Origin: Yoonia maritima
Lineage (GTDB): Bacteria; Pseudomonadota; Alphaproteobacteria; Rhodobacterales; Rhodobacteraceae
Direction: 5' to 3'
Length of the DNA: 64,000 nt
Assembly (NCBI RefSeq): GCF_002933395.1
Contig: NZ_PKFN01000014.1
Location: 62,001 to 126,000, forward strand
Of the stretch, positions 1 through 8,858 are shown in pieces; within the stretch, counting starts at the first letter, position 1, and the number at the start of each line of letters is the position of its first letter. Below the pieces are notes generated by a model. The model had not been told where the DNA came from. It was given only the letters and a program-made list of their open reading frames with translations, and did not search any database. A program made the position numbers and the translations under genes.

Positions 1-354
1 TGCCGGCGTCGGCGCCCAGCTAGGGCCTTCGACCTTGCGCGTTACTTCAGTACGGCCAGTGCGGGTCAGGTCATCTGTCAGCGGAACGCTCGTAGGGTAG
101 AGCTTGTATATCGCTTGATCTTCAGACCAATAGTGCAGCGCACGCGATTGAATATCGACTAAGATAGCGCCGTTATTCAGGTTGCTGAAATATGGCTGCC
201 AATCAAGCGAACGAAAACTAGAAATGTTGCGTTGAACTTGCTGCGATAGATCGCTTTCAATTTCGGTTGAATTGGCCGTTTGTGCCGCAGCACCGGTGCC
301 GATCATAGCTGCACCTGCGGCCAAAAACGCACGACGTGACAGATCATTTCTCAT
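1..354 (-). CDS. L,D-transpeptidase (YkuD family), N-terminal part
   Basis: The N-terminal 118 codons of a secreted protein are present; the rest lies beyond the left edge. It starts MRNDLSRRAFLAAGAAM, a twin-arginine-type signal (SRRAF followed by an alanine-rich segment, likely cut near residue 24). Around residues 59-70 the reading NGAILVDIQSRALHYW matches the start of YkuD L,D-transpeptidase domains of the ErfK/YbiS kind, which crosslink peptidoglycan in the periplasm. The following YKLYPTSVPLTDDLTRTGRT fits the same family. The catalytic His and Cys would lie in the missing part, so activity cannot be judged. It diverges from the CAP-domain gene at 522, with 167 bases between them. Confidence 0.8.
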   Translation of the reverse strand, partial: MRNDLSRRAFLAAGAAMIGTGAAAQTANSTEIESDLSQQVQRNISSFRSLDWQPYFSNLNNGAILVDIQSRALHYWSEDQAIYKLYPTSVPLTDDLTRTGRTEVTRKVEGPSWAPTPA

Positions 355-521
355 TTCGGTCTCCGGTTCGGAATGAACTTCTTTCAATCCTGCAATCTAA
401 TGTGTCTGGTCAGTCACTGCAATTCAAACAAATGTCAGATGGATGTAAGTGACGCAATGTGGGTTTGAAGTGTTCCGCTGATGTCGCTAATGATGGAAAA
501 TGCAATCGAGTTAGGTAACTA

Positions 522-1067
522 ATGTACAGACGTGAGATGATCCTAGGGCTTGCGGCCACCACCTTGGCCGCCTGTGACCCGCAACGTGCTTTGGGTCCTG
601 ATGGATTACCTGTGCAGACTGTCTACCGGATCACCAGCAAAGACGAAGCGGCCGTTCAATTCAGAATGCTAGACAGCGTAAACTCGCTTCGTGGCACATC
701 TGGCGCGGCACCTGTTGAATTGAATGCACAGTTAAACGCAGCCGCAGCGACACATGCGCGTGATATGTCTGCACAGAACCGACCATGGTTATTCGGATCA
801 GATGGATCCAGCCCGCTTGACCGTGCACGTCGCGCTGGGTTCCCCGGTAGGTTGCTGGGCGAAAACATTTCGGAATCTTATGAAACCGAATTGCAGACCC
901 TTGCCGCATGGATGGGACAACCTGATACGCGTGCCGTGATCTTGGACCCGGCAGCGCGTTCAATGGGTTTCTCTTGGTATCAAGAACCCGCGGGTAAACT
1001 TTGGTGGTGTATGAACATGGGCAGCGACCCAACGGTATCACAACCGATCGCCCCGATCACATTCTAA
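522..1067 (+). CDS. CAP/SCP-domain lipoprotein
   Basis: A 181-residue exported protein. The N-terminus has a short lipoprotein signal ending in the lipobox LAAC (Cys18), so it is probably membrane-anchored. Residues about 48-160 resemble the bacterial CAP (SCP/PR1) domain: LNAQLNAAAATHARDM, SDGSSPLDRARRAGF, GENISES and a following AAWM...RAVILDP stretch. In typical members FSH and PGHR supply two metal-binding histidines; here the equivalent places read PWLF and PDTR, so the usual metal pocket seems lost. The function of bacterial CAP lipoproteins is poorly defined. Its end overlaps the convergent L,D-transpeptidase gene by four bases. A later Met at residue 6 is an alternative start. Confidence 0.75.
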   Translation: MYRREMILGLAATTLAACDPQRALGPDGLPVQTVYRITSKDEAAVQFRMLDSVNSLRGTSGAAPVELNAQLNAAAATHARDMSAQNRPWLFGSDGSSPLDRARRAGFPGRLLGENISESYETELQTLAAWMGQPDTRAVILDPAARSMGFSWYQEPAGKLWWCMNMGSDPTVSQPIAPITF

Positions 1068-1552
1068 GCGTAGATCGTTACTAAGGTACCTGTCTGGACC
1101 ATCGCATAAACGTCATCCATTTCTTTGTTTGAAATGGCGATGCACCCCCAGGTCCAATCTGCCTTCCCGACCCACGGATCAGGTGTGCCATGGATAAAAA
1201 TATCACCGCCTGGGTCCAACCCTTGACTGCGTGCATAAGCAACATCATTGGCATTCGGGTAAGAAATGCCCAATGATAAGTGATATCTACTGTTCGGGTT
1301 GCGGCGGTCGATCAAGTACGACCCTTCGGGCGTGCGTCCATCGCCTTCGTGCACCTTGTGCCCTTCGGGTGAGAAACCCAACTGGAATCGAAATTCACGT
1401 AAAAGCTGGTTTTGATGCAATAACTGCATCGTACGCTGTCCTTTAAGGACCTGAATGCGGGTCACCTGCGGCCCGCTATAAACTTCTGGTCCTGCGCTAC
1501 AGCCGGCCAAACCTGCTGCCGCGCCAACCATTACTGATCGTCTTGAAATCAT
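1064..1552 (-). CDS. L,D-transpeptidase lipoprotein (YkuD domain)
   Basis: A 162-residue protein with a lipobox AGLAGC (Cys18), so it is probably a periplasm-facing lipoprotein. The YkuD catalytic motif is complete: His121 in FIHGTPDP and Cys137 in TWGCIAIS, with the usual spacing. Such enzymes make 3-3 crosslinks in peptidoglycan or attach lipoproteins to it; the substrate here cannot be told. The region before the motif (GRTPEGSYLIDRRNPNSRYH) is typical of small Roseobacter YkuD proteins. It is convergent with the CAP lipoprotein gene. With the partial gene at the left edge this makes two L,D-transpeptidases within 1.6 kb. Confidence 0.85.
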   Translation of the reverse strand: MISRRSVMVGAAAGLAGCSAGPEVYSGPQVTRIQVLKGQRTMQLLHQNQLLREFRFQLGFSPEGHKVHEGDGRTPEGSYLIDRRNPNSRYHLSLGISYPNANDVAYARSQGLDPGGDIFIHGTPDPWVGKADWTWGCIAISNKEMDDVYAMVQTGTLVTIYA

Positions 1553-1641
1553 ATCACTGCCTACTTGTACCGGTCTTCGCCGTTTTTAAGCAATTTAACC
1601 CTACATTGTGGCAAAAGGTAGGAAATTCTAGCAGTTTACCC

Positions 1642-2844
1642 TCATTTTCGTGTGAATGGGGCGACGATCTCTACGTGGGGGGACCAGCGGAACTGATCCA
1701 CTGTTTGCACCCAAGGCATGCTAAACCCAACGTCTGTCAGCATTTTTGCATCGCGGGCAAATGTGATAGGGTTACACGATACCATCGCGATTGTTTTAAT
1801 CTCGGAACGGGCCAATGCCTCGATCTGGGCTTCGGCACCAGCACGCGGCGGATCAATCACCGCAGCATCAAAGTGGCGCAGCTCGTCTGGTTCTAGCGGA
1901 CGGCGGAATAGATCGCGCGTTTCAGTTGTCACTTTGCGCAGCTGATGACCTTCGCGCCAACCACGATCAAGCGCATTCAGCATTTCAGCCTCGCCCTCAA
2001 CGGCGTGAACTTCGGCCCGTTTAGCGATGGGCAGTGTGAACGTGCCGCATCCCGCAAACAGATCAACGACACGGTTCGCCTTGGCCGTAATTTCTTCGAC
2101 GGCTTGCAGCAGCGTAGTTTCGCCGTGCTTTGTTGCCTGCAAAAAAGCGCCCGGAGGAGGCGTCACCTTTGTTCCGCCAAAATCTTGGTTCGGCGCATTT
2201 ATGGTCACGACAGGTTCGTCGTTCCAGACCAGACGCGACAAACCATGCTGGTTTGCGAATGCCGCCAATTCAACACGTAACTGCGGTGTTAGCTCTTTGT
2301 CCGTCGCAACAAATACATCCGGACCAAGCGCAGCATCGGTCACTGTCAGGTCAATCTCGCCTTTGCGCGAACACGCCAAGACGGTCAACGCCTCTAGCGC
2401 GGGCTGAATGGCCAACAGCGCAGGTGTGACCAGCTGGCAATCAGGCACAGCGACCAAAGTATGCGATGCGCGACCGTGAAACCCGACCATCGCGCCCTTT
2501 TTGGTACGGCGCCCAGAAAGCTTTGCACGACGACGAGACCGCGCTGGTGAAGTCGCCACTGCGCGGAAATCAGGCGCAAGCCCATGTGCATGAACAGCCT
2601 TTTGTACGATGCCCAGCTTCCAGTCGGCGACGAATTCATCGGTCGCGTGTTGCATCGCGCATCCACCGCAAGATTTGTAATGTCGGCACGATGCCGCAAC
2701 GCGGTCGGTCGACGGTGTCACAATCCGCACTGTACCGTCTTGGGCAACTTCGACTTCTTCACCGGGAAGAACACGGGGTAGCAAAGACCGCCCATCAGAT
2801 GCGCGCCCCATGCCAAGGTGAGTCAGGCTATCAATCGTTAACAT
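1642..2844 (-). CDS. SAM-dependent RNA m5U methyltransferase (RumA/TrmA family)
   Basis: A 400-residue methyltransferase that should make 5-methyluridine in rRNA or tRNA. An iron-sulfur cluster pattern is present: Cys53, Cys59 and Cys62 in CRHYKSCGGC, with a fourth at Cys136. The Rossmann SAM motif VDLFAGCGTFTLPIA, the DPPRAG motif and the catalytic-cysteine motif VSCNP follow in order. The N-terminal TRAM segment is short. Family membership is clear; whether the target is 23S U1939, U747 or tRNA U54 is not decided. It is the last gene of the leftward run; its ATG shares one base with the stop of the upstream ABC transporter. Confidence 0.88.
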   Translation of the reverse strand: MLTIDSLTHLGMGRASDGRSLLPRVLPGEEVEVAQDGTVRIVTPSTDRVAASCRHYKSCGGCAMQHATDEFVADWKLGIVQKAVHAHGLAPDFRAVATSPARSRRRAKLSGRRTKKGAMVGFHGRASHTLVAVPDCQLVTPALLAIQPALEALTVLACSRKGEIDLTVTDAALGPDVFVATDKELTPQLRVELAAFANQHGLSRLVWNDEPVVTINAPNQDFGGTKVTPPPGAFLQATKHGETTLLQAVEEITAKANRVVDLFAGCGTFTLPIAKRAEVHAVEGEAEMLNALDRGWREGHQLRKVTTETRDLFRRPLEPDELRHFDAAVIDPPRAGAEAQIEALARSEIKTIAMVSCNPITFARDAKMLTDVGFSMPWVQTVDQFRWSPHVEIVAPFTRK

Positions 2845-4676
2845 TATTCCGCCGCATCTTTCGCATCTATGAAACCACCAGACTGCCTATTCCAGTAACG
2901 GGCATAAAGCCCACCTTTGGCCAGCAAGTCGTCGTGCGTTCCTTGTTCAACAACGCGGCCCGCGTCAAGCACGATGATGCGGTCCATTTGCGCCAACGTA
3001 GACAAGCGGTGGGCAATCGCGATCACTGTCTTACTGTCCATAATAGACTCTAATGCGCCTTGAATCGATGCTTCTACTTCGGAATCGAGAGCACTTGTCG
3101 CCTCATCCAGCACCAAAATCGGGGCATCTTTTAGAATGGCACGGGCTATCGCGATCCGTTGCCGTTGGCCGCCAGACAGCTTTACGCCACGTTCACCAAG
3201 ATGCGCATCATAGCCTTTGCGCCCTTTGTGATCGACCAACTGCAGAATAAATTCATGCGCCTCAGCTTGTTTGGCAGCTGCTTCGATTTCGTCTTGGGTC
3301 GCGTCTGGTTTGCCATAGCGAATGTTATCAATCGCAGACCTGTTAAACATCGCGGTTTCTTGGGTGACCATCGCGATCTGACGGCGCAAGCTTTCTTGGG
3401 TGACACCCCGGATGTCTTGTCCGTCAATCGAAACAACGCCTTCTTCGGTGTCGTAAAGACGCAGTAGCAAAGCCACCAATGTCGATTTCCCAGCCCCAGA
3501 CGCACCAACCAAACCCAACTTTTCGCCCGGTTCAACGGAGAGGTTCACACCATCGAGCCCACCGGGCCCGCCACCATACCGAAAACTGACGTCTTGTAGG
3601 GCAATCGCGCCTTGATCCGCGTTCAGCTCCGCAGCGTCAGAAGCATCGGTCAATGAATGCGCAGGGCTAAGAGTATGCATCGCATCTTCAAGCTCGCCCA
3701 CGTTGGCGTACATGCCCATCAACGTAAAGCTGACCCATCCGGTCATCTGTGACAAACGCAAAGAAATCGCACCAGCTGCGGCAATGTCACCCGCCGTTGC
3801 TGAACCCAAACTCCAGAAATACAGCGTCGCGCCGACCAAAATGATTGGAAGCAACCCGCCCAGCGCCATAAGCCAAAACCGAAAGGTCGCCGACAGCCAG
3901 CCATAATTTATTGCCCGATCACGGTAGTTTTCCATGGACTCGATCGCGGCGCGGTCTTCGAAATCATCGTGGGCGAACAGCTTTACGGTTTTGATGTTCG
4001 TGATGGTATCAACCACCTGCCCTGTGACCATCGCGCGCGTTGCAGCACGTGCCGTGGCGCGTTTACGAATGCGAGGCATGAAATATTTGATCATACCGAT
4101 ATAGGCGACCACCCATAGCGTCAGAACCGCGGCGGACCGCATATCCATTGTCAGCAACAAAATGATCGACCCAACAAGCGACGCTAGCGCAAAGGCAACA
4201 GTGTGGATCATATCGACCACCAAATCCGTTGCCGCTCTGGCCGCTTGCATCTGCTTTTGCGCAATACGGCCGGCAAAATCATCGTCAAAGAATGTGACAG
4301 ACTGACCAATCGAATGCCGATGCAATCGCGACAAAATGAGGTTGCTGAGGGATGGCGCGATGACCACGTTTTGAAGAAACCCGGACACACCTAGGAAAAC
4401 CGGGCGTACGACCACAAAGAATAAGGTGACACCAAGCAACAGCATCATGTTTTGCGAAAAATACGATTCAGCATCAGACGCAAGGGCCGCGTCGATAACC
4501 CACCCCAACATCAAAGCAGTGGCGACTTCTAATGTTCCCGCTAAAGCAGACACTATTCCAGCCAAAAGCACTACTTTTATGCTGCCTTGTACACACCATT
4601 TTAGGAACGCCAACAAGGTCTGTGGGGGCGGCCCATCGGCGGGTTCGAACGGATCGATCCAGTTCTCTGGTTTCAT
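2844..4676 (-). CDS. ABC transporter, fused permease and ATPase (MsbA-like)
   Basis: A 610-residue half-transporter of the exporter type. The first ~330 residues hold about six membrane segments, and the rest is an ATP-binding domain with Walker A GASGAGKST, signature LSGGQRQRIA and Walker B plus catalytic Glu in VLDEATSALD. It lies 17 bases downstream of a second, similar half-transporter (4694-6520). Both have intact ATP sites, so a heterodimeric or two homodimeric exporters are equally possible. Substrate unknown; lipid or drug-like molecules are usual for this class. Confidence 0.9.
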   Translation of the reverse strand: MKPENWIDPFEPADGPPPQTLLAFLKWCVQGSIKVVLLAGIVSALAGTLEVATALMLGWVIDAALASDAESYFSQNMMLLLGVTLFFVVVRPVFLGVSGFLQNVVIAPSLSNLILSRLHRHSIGQSVTFFDDDFAGRIAQKQMQAARAATDLVVDMIHTVAFALASLVGSIILLLTMDMRSAAVLTLWVVAYIGMIKYFMPRIRKRATARAATRAMVTGQVVDTITNIKTVKLFAHDDFEDRAAIESMENYRDRAINYGWLSATFRFWLMALGGLLPIILVGATLYFWSLGSATAGDIAAAGAISLRLSQMTGWVSFTLMGMYANVGELEDAMHTLSPAHSLTDASDAAELNADQGAIALQDVSFRYGGGPGGLDGVNLSVEPGEKLGLVGASGAGKSTLVALLLRLYDTEEGVVSIDGQDIRGVTQESLRRQIAMVTQETAMFNRSAIDNIRYGKPDATQDEIEAAAKQAEAHEFILQLVDHKGRKGYDAHLGERGVKLSGGQRQRIAIARAILKDAPILVLDEATSALDSEVEASIQGALESIMDSKTVIAIAHRLSTLAQMDRIIVLDAGRVVEQGTHDDLLAKGGLYARYWNRQSGGFIDAKDAAE

Positions 4677-4693
4677 TCTATGTCCTGCTCAAA

Positions 4694-6520
4694 TTATCCT
4701 AAGAACCCACCAGATTGACGGGCCCAGAACCGCGCGTATTGCCCATTCGCTGCTAACAAATCGTCGTGGCTGCCGTCTTCGATGATACGGCCGTGATCCA
4801 TAACGATAATGCGATCCATCTGCGCGATGGTCGAAAGCCGGTGAGCGATGGCAATAACCGTTTTACCTTGCATCATCCCATAAAGGGTCTGCTGGATCGC
4901 GGCTTCGACCTCACTATCTAGCGCGCTTGTCGCTTCGTCCAGTAACAAGATCGGCGCGTCTTTCAGAATAACCCGCGCGAGCGCGATACGCTGCCGTTGA
5001 CCACCCGAAAGTTTAACACCGCGTTCACCAACGCGTGCATCATAACCCTTATTGCCTTCAGCGTCCTCAAGTCCCTGAATGAATTCGTGGGCTTCGGCTT
5101 TTTGGGCTGCGGCGATCATCTGCTCTTTGGTGGCATTTGGGCGTCCATACAGGATGTTTTCACGTACAGACCGATGCAACAGCGATGAATCCTGTTGTAC
5201 CATCCCGATAACGCGCCGCAGGCTTTCTTGGCTCACAGACGCAATATCCTGTCCGTCAATGACAATGCGCCCTTCTTCCGCGTCGTAAAAGCGTAGCAAC
5301 AGCTTAACCAGCGTCGACTTGCCTGCACCAGATTGCCCAACAAGGCCGACCTTTTCGCCCGGCGCGATCGTCAGGTTGATGTTATCTAAACCGCCGCTTT
5401 CCTTACCATAGTGATGGGACAGGCCGGAAATCTCTACCTCGCCTGCACCCATTTTTAAGGCACCAGCGCTATCGTCATCCAACAACCGAATAGGCTGCGC
5501 GATGGTTTTCATCCCTTCAGCGACGACACCCAGTTCACGGAAAAAGTTGCTGATTGCCCACATGATCCAGCCGGACATCGCATTCAGACGCAGCGCCAAC
5601 GACGTCGCGACAGCTACAACCCCAACAGAGGCAACACCCTGCATCCACAAATAGATCGCCCAGCCAACGACCCCAACGATGAGTAGACCGTTCAAGATCA
5701 TCAATGCCACGTCCATGATCGTGTAAAGACGCATCTCTGCTTGGAACGTACTGCGCGCCTTTTCGATTGCGTCTTTTGCATAGGCAACTTCACGGTCGTG
5801 ATGCGCGAACATCTTGACCGAGTGAATGTTGGTATAGCTATCGACAACGCGTCCGGTAATCGCACTGCGCGCGTTTGATGAAGCCTCTGACGCGGGGCCA
5901 ATACGTTTCACAACCCAACGCAAAAGAAACGCGTAGGGTATGAACCAAAGTGCAAGCGGCACGATAAGCCACGCGTCAGCCTGCCCCAACAAAATCGCCG
6001 CACCTATCACATAGGCAATCGCAAATGTTATCGCGTCGAATAGCTGAAACACGACCTCGCCCGCGGCTGGGGGTGTTTGCATTATCCGGTTGGCAATACG
6101 GCCTGCAAAGTCATCCTCGAACCATCCGACGGATTGCCGCAGGACATGTTTATGTGCACGCCACCGCACCAGCGTCGCAAAATTTGGTAAAATCGTGTTA
6201 TTGAGCAGTAAAACTTGGAAAATATAGATGGCCGGCCGCAATGTCAGGATAAACACGGCAACGAGGATAAGCTCTAGCCCGCTTTGTATCCAAACCTGTT
6301 CAGGGGTACCACCCGACAAAATGTCGACAAGCCGGCCAAGATAGCCAAGCAACCAAATCTCGACCGCGGCGATAACTACAGACGCGACTGCCGTAGTGGC
6401 AAACACACCCATGAATGGCTCTGCGTATTGCCGCAAAAATGGATAGAGCCGCGTGGGCGGCACATCGGTTTCTTGATAGGTGGTATAAGGATCGACCAGA
6501 CCTTCGAAATAACGAAACAT
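4694..6520 (-). CDS. ABC transporter, fused permease and ATPase (MsbA-like)
   Basis: A 608-residue exporter half: an N-terminal six-helix membrane domain, then an ATPase with Walker A GQSGAGKST, signature LSGGQRQRIALAR and LLDEATSALD. I chose the ATG at 6520 (MFRYFEGLVDPY) because AAAGGCAGG precedes it at good spacing; an in-frame start at 6550 would add ten residues. Pairs with the next gene downstream (gap 17 bases), which it closely resembles in the ATPase domain, suggesting duplication and perhaps a heterodimer. Confidence 0.9.
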   Translation of the reverse strand: MFRYFEGLVDPYTTYQETDVPPTRLYPFLRQYAEPFMGVFATTAVASVVIAAVEIWLLGYLGRLVDILSGGTPEQVWIQSGLELILVAVFILTLRPAIYIFQVLLLNNTILPNFATLVRWRAHKHVLRQSVGWFEDDFAGRIANRIMQTPPAAGEVVFQLFDAITFAIAYVIGAAILLGQADAWLIVPLALWFIPYAFLLRWVVKRIGPASEASSNARSAITGRVVDSYTNIHSVKMFAHHDREVAYAKDAIEKARSTFQAEMRLYTIMDVALMILNGLLIVGVVGWAIYLWMQGVASVGVVAVATSLALRLNAMSGWIMWAISNFFRELGVVAEGMKTIAQPIRLLDDDSAGALKMGAGEVEISGLSHHYGKESGGLDNINLTIAPGEKVGLVGQSGAGKSTLVKLLLRFYDAEEGRIVIDGQDIASVSQESLRRVIGMVQQDSSLLHRSVRENILYGRPNATKEQMIAAAQKAEAHEFIQGLEDAEGNKGYDARVGERGVKLSGGQRQRIALARVILKDAPILLLDEATSALDSEVEAAIQQTLYGMMQGKTVIAIAHRLSTIAQMDRIIVMDHGRIIEDGSHDDLLAANGQYARFWARQSGGFLG

Positions 6521-6563
6521 AGACCTGCCTTTCGGATACGCGAAAGACATAGCAAGGTTTCAA

Positions 6564-7145
6564 TCAGAGGAAAACCAGCACCGAAAAACCGACCAATGCC
6601 ACAGCCATAATCCGCATAAATATGCGCCAAGCGGCCTGGTTGGTCAGAAGATAGGCAAGCAAACTGCCCGCAGTCGCCCAAAACAAACAAACCCCAAGGT
6701 TCAAACCCGAAAACATTAAGCCAAGTGTGACGGCCTGATCTGTCGGCGAAGCGCCAGCGACATATGCGGTCGCGCTAAGTGCCACTGCCCAGACTTTAGG
6801 ATTTACCCACTGAAACAATACAGCCTCAAGGAACGTAAACGGTCGATCCCCACCTTGGCTTTTCGCCGGATCAGCACGCCACAGATTGAAAGCCATCCAT
6901 AGTATCCACACGCTGGCGACAATCTTAAGGACAATCTCAAGCGTTGGGTGGGCCTTTAACAGGGCGCCAATACCAAATCCGGTGACACCCGCGGTAACTC
7001 CAACGCCCAGCGCCACACCCAAAATGTGTGGAACCGTGCGCCTAAACCCAAAGCGCGCACCAGATGCCGTCAGCAATATGACATTCGGGCCCGGTGAAAA
7101 CAGCCCAAAGAACACAAACCCAAATAAAGGGATTAGTTCACTCAA
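6564..7145 (-). CDS. LysE/RhtB family amino-acid exporter
   Basis: A 193-residue inner-membrane protein with about six hydrophobic segments. The N-terminus has the family motif FSPGPNVILLTASGARFGFR, followed by GVALGVGVTAGVTGFGIGA, as in LysE/RhtB translocators, which export amino acids or related small molecules with proton exchange. Substrate not predictable. Its start overlaps the end of cca by eight bases, so it is surely co-transcribed with it; the next gene begins 43 bases further on. Confidence 0.88.
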   Translation of the reverse strand: MSELIPLFGFVFFGLFSPGPNVILLTASGARFGFRRTVPHILGVALGVGVTAGVTGFGIGALLKAHPTLEIVLKIVASVWILWMAFNLWRADPAKSQGGDRPFTFLEAVLFQWVNPKVWAVALSATAYVAGASPTDQAVTLGLMFSGLNLGVCLFWATAGSLLAYLLTNQAAWRIFMRIMAVALVGFSVLVFL

Positions 7146-8271
7146 GCAGGTCAGCCTTAGTCAGTGTAAACCCCGATGCAATCCATCGTGCCTCTGCGTT
7201 TTTTAAAGCCTGACCTAACGCCGGCCCTTGTAGGTTTGGCATGAGATCAGCAGCCTTAAGCGGGAACACTTGTTCAGAAGAAAAATTTGCTAATTTAACA
7301 TTATTAGGATCGATTTCTTGACCCAGACTTGCGGCTTGTACAGCCAAGTAATCTAGCGCGGCTTGGTGACCAAATCGATACCCCTGTTCGTTCAAGCTCA
7401 GATCGCTGTGCATGTTCTTTAGCCGCTTGCCTTCGTCTTTTGACAATCGCAACGCAGATACGTCGCCACCCAAAACGGCCAAACGGCGGATTGGATCGGG
7501 ATGCATTGCCGCCTGCCCTTCGACGTGAACCAACACAGCCAACATACCTGCATTCGCACCGGGAAGCACCTGTGCTAACCCGCCTGTCGAAGCCATAGAA
7601 GCAACTGATGGCGCAGGATTAGGTGCGAATAATAATTTCAACAGCTCACTTGTGACCCGTTCAGCTGAAAGCGTTTGTAAACCTTCAATATTTTCGGCGC
7701 AGGCCGCCAGCGCATCAGGGTCTGGCCCTTCATCCATCGCACCATACCACGCGTGGAACCGGAAATACCGCAAGATGCGTAGGTAATCCTCTTTGATCCG
7801 CTGATCGGCGTCTTCGATAAACCGAACCCTGCGGGCAAACAGATCAGGCAATCCACCCAGTGGATCAACGACTACACCGTCAGGTCCGACATAAAGGGCA
7901 TTCATCGTAAAATCACGACGACGGGCGTCATCAACCATATTATCAGCAAATGCTACGGTTGCTCGACGCCCATCCGTTGCCACATCTCGGCGAAAAGTTG
8001 TCACCTCAAAAGGGACGTTTTCCGCAATAATAGTGACTGTTCCGTGTTCAATCCCAGTTGGGATAACGCTTAAACCTGCCGCCTTTGCAAGCTTTGTCAC
8101 GATATCAGGATGCGCGTCCGTTGATAGATCAAGGTCGGCAACGGGAGCATCCAAAATCGCATTACGAACGCAACCGCCGACAAACCACGCCTGATAACCC
8201 GCATCGGTCAAAACGCTACAAACCTGCTGTGCTGCTTTGTCGTTTAGCCAAGGTGCATCAATCACGGTCAT
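7138..8271 (-). CDS. cca: CCA tRNA nucleotidyltransferase / poly(A) polymerase family
   Basis: A 377-residue enzyme that adds or repairs the 3' CCA end of tRNAs in the cytoplasm. The nucleotidyltransferase head is clear: WFVGGCVRNAILDAPVADLD with the DLDLSTDA metal-binding acidic pair, then VTTFRRDV and RRDFTMNALY, and the GG...DLFARRVRFI nucleotide-specificity region. The start is the ATG at 8271 (MTVIDAPW), whose ATGA overlaps the stop of the upstream NUDIX gene; longer in-frame starts inside that gene are unlikely. Confidence 0.92.
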   Translation of the reverse strand: MTVIDAPWLNDKAAQQVCSVLTDAGYQAWFVGGCVRNAILDAPVADLDLSTDAHPDIVTKLAKAAGLSVIPTGIEHGTVTIIAENVPFEVTTFRRDVATDGRRATVAFADNMVDDARRRDFTMNALYVGPDGVVVDPLGGLPDLFARRVRFIEDADQRIKEDYLRILRYFRFHAWYGAMDEGPDPDALAACAENIEGLQTLSAERVTSELLKLLFAPNPAPSVASMASTGGLAQVLPGANAGMLAVLVHVEGQAAMHPDPIRRLAVLGGDVSALRLSKDEGKRLKNMHSDLSLNEQGYRFGHQAALDYLAVQAASLGQEIDPNNVKLANFSSEQVFPLKAADLMPNLQGPALGQALKNAEARWIASGFTLTKADLLE

Positions 8272-8858
8272 GACAGACGCTCTGCTAATCCACGCAAAAC
8301 GCGAGCCGTTGCACCCCAAATGTAATATGGACCATATGGAACGGCATAGTATTCTCGCCTTTGACCACGCCAATAACGGCCTTCAATCCGATAGTTTTCG
8401 GGATTGACTAGATGTGATAGTGGAACTTCAAACACTTCGCTGACTTCGCCTGCTTCCGGAACAGGATCGTATTCTGCTGTCAGTATGCCAACAATCGGTG
8501 TCATTTCATAGCCCGTCACAGTTTGATGCGTCGGTAGCGCACCCAAAATATCCACGACGCCATACGGCAACCCAATTTCTTCATTCGCCTCACGCAGTGC
8601 CGCATCCGTCAGCGAAGGATCTGTTGGGTCTTTCTTGCCACCAGGAAATGCAATTTGCCCCGGATGATGCTTTAATCGTGCCGACCGTTTCGTGAGAATA
8701 ACAGTCTCTAACTTAGGGCGAATAGCCACAAGTACGGCAGCAGGAGTTTGGGTTAGGTTCGCAGGCCGGATCGATTTATTCAGATCAAAATCAGACGATG
8801 CGCCGCCCGTGTTGGACAGCGCATCGCGAATACGGGTGCGTAGATCAGGCACCGTCAT
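8268..8858 (-). CDS. CoA pyrophosphatase-type NUDIX hydrolase
   Basis: A 196-residue NUDIX hydrolase. It carries the CoA-pyrophosphatase signature (LTKRSARLKHHPGQIAFPGG) directly before the NUDIX box ending REANEEIG, so it likely cleaves CoA or its derivatives to phosphopantetheine and 3',5'-ADP. The start at 8858 (MTVPDLRTRIRD) overlaps the end of hslO by 14 bases, and its end overlaps cca by four. This tight nesting implies one transcript and coupled translation. Confidence 0.88.
   Translation of the reverse strand: MTVPDLRTRIRDALSNTGGASSDFDLNKSIRPANLTQTPAAVLVAIRPKLETVILTKRSARLKHHPGQIAFPGGKKDPTDPSLTDAALREANEEIGLPYGVVDILGALPTHQTVTGYEMTPIVGILTAEYDPVPEAGEVSEVFEVPLSHLVNPENYRIEGRYWRGQRREYYAVPYGPYYIWGATARVLRGLAERLS

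Noticed and set aside
1543..1896. Open reading frame of 117 codons on the plus strand
   Set aside because: It lies mostly antisense to the RNA methyltransferase gene and has no coding-like composition or motif.
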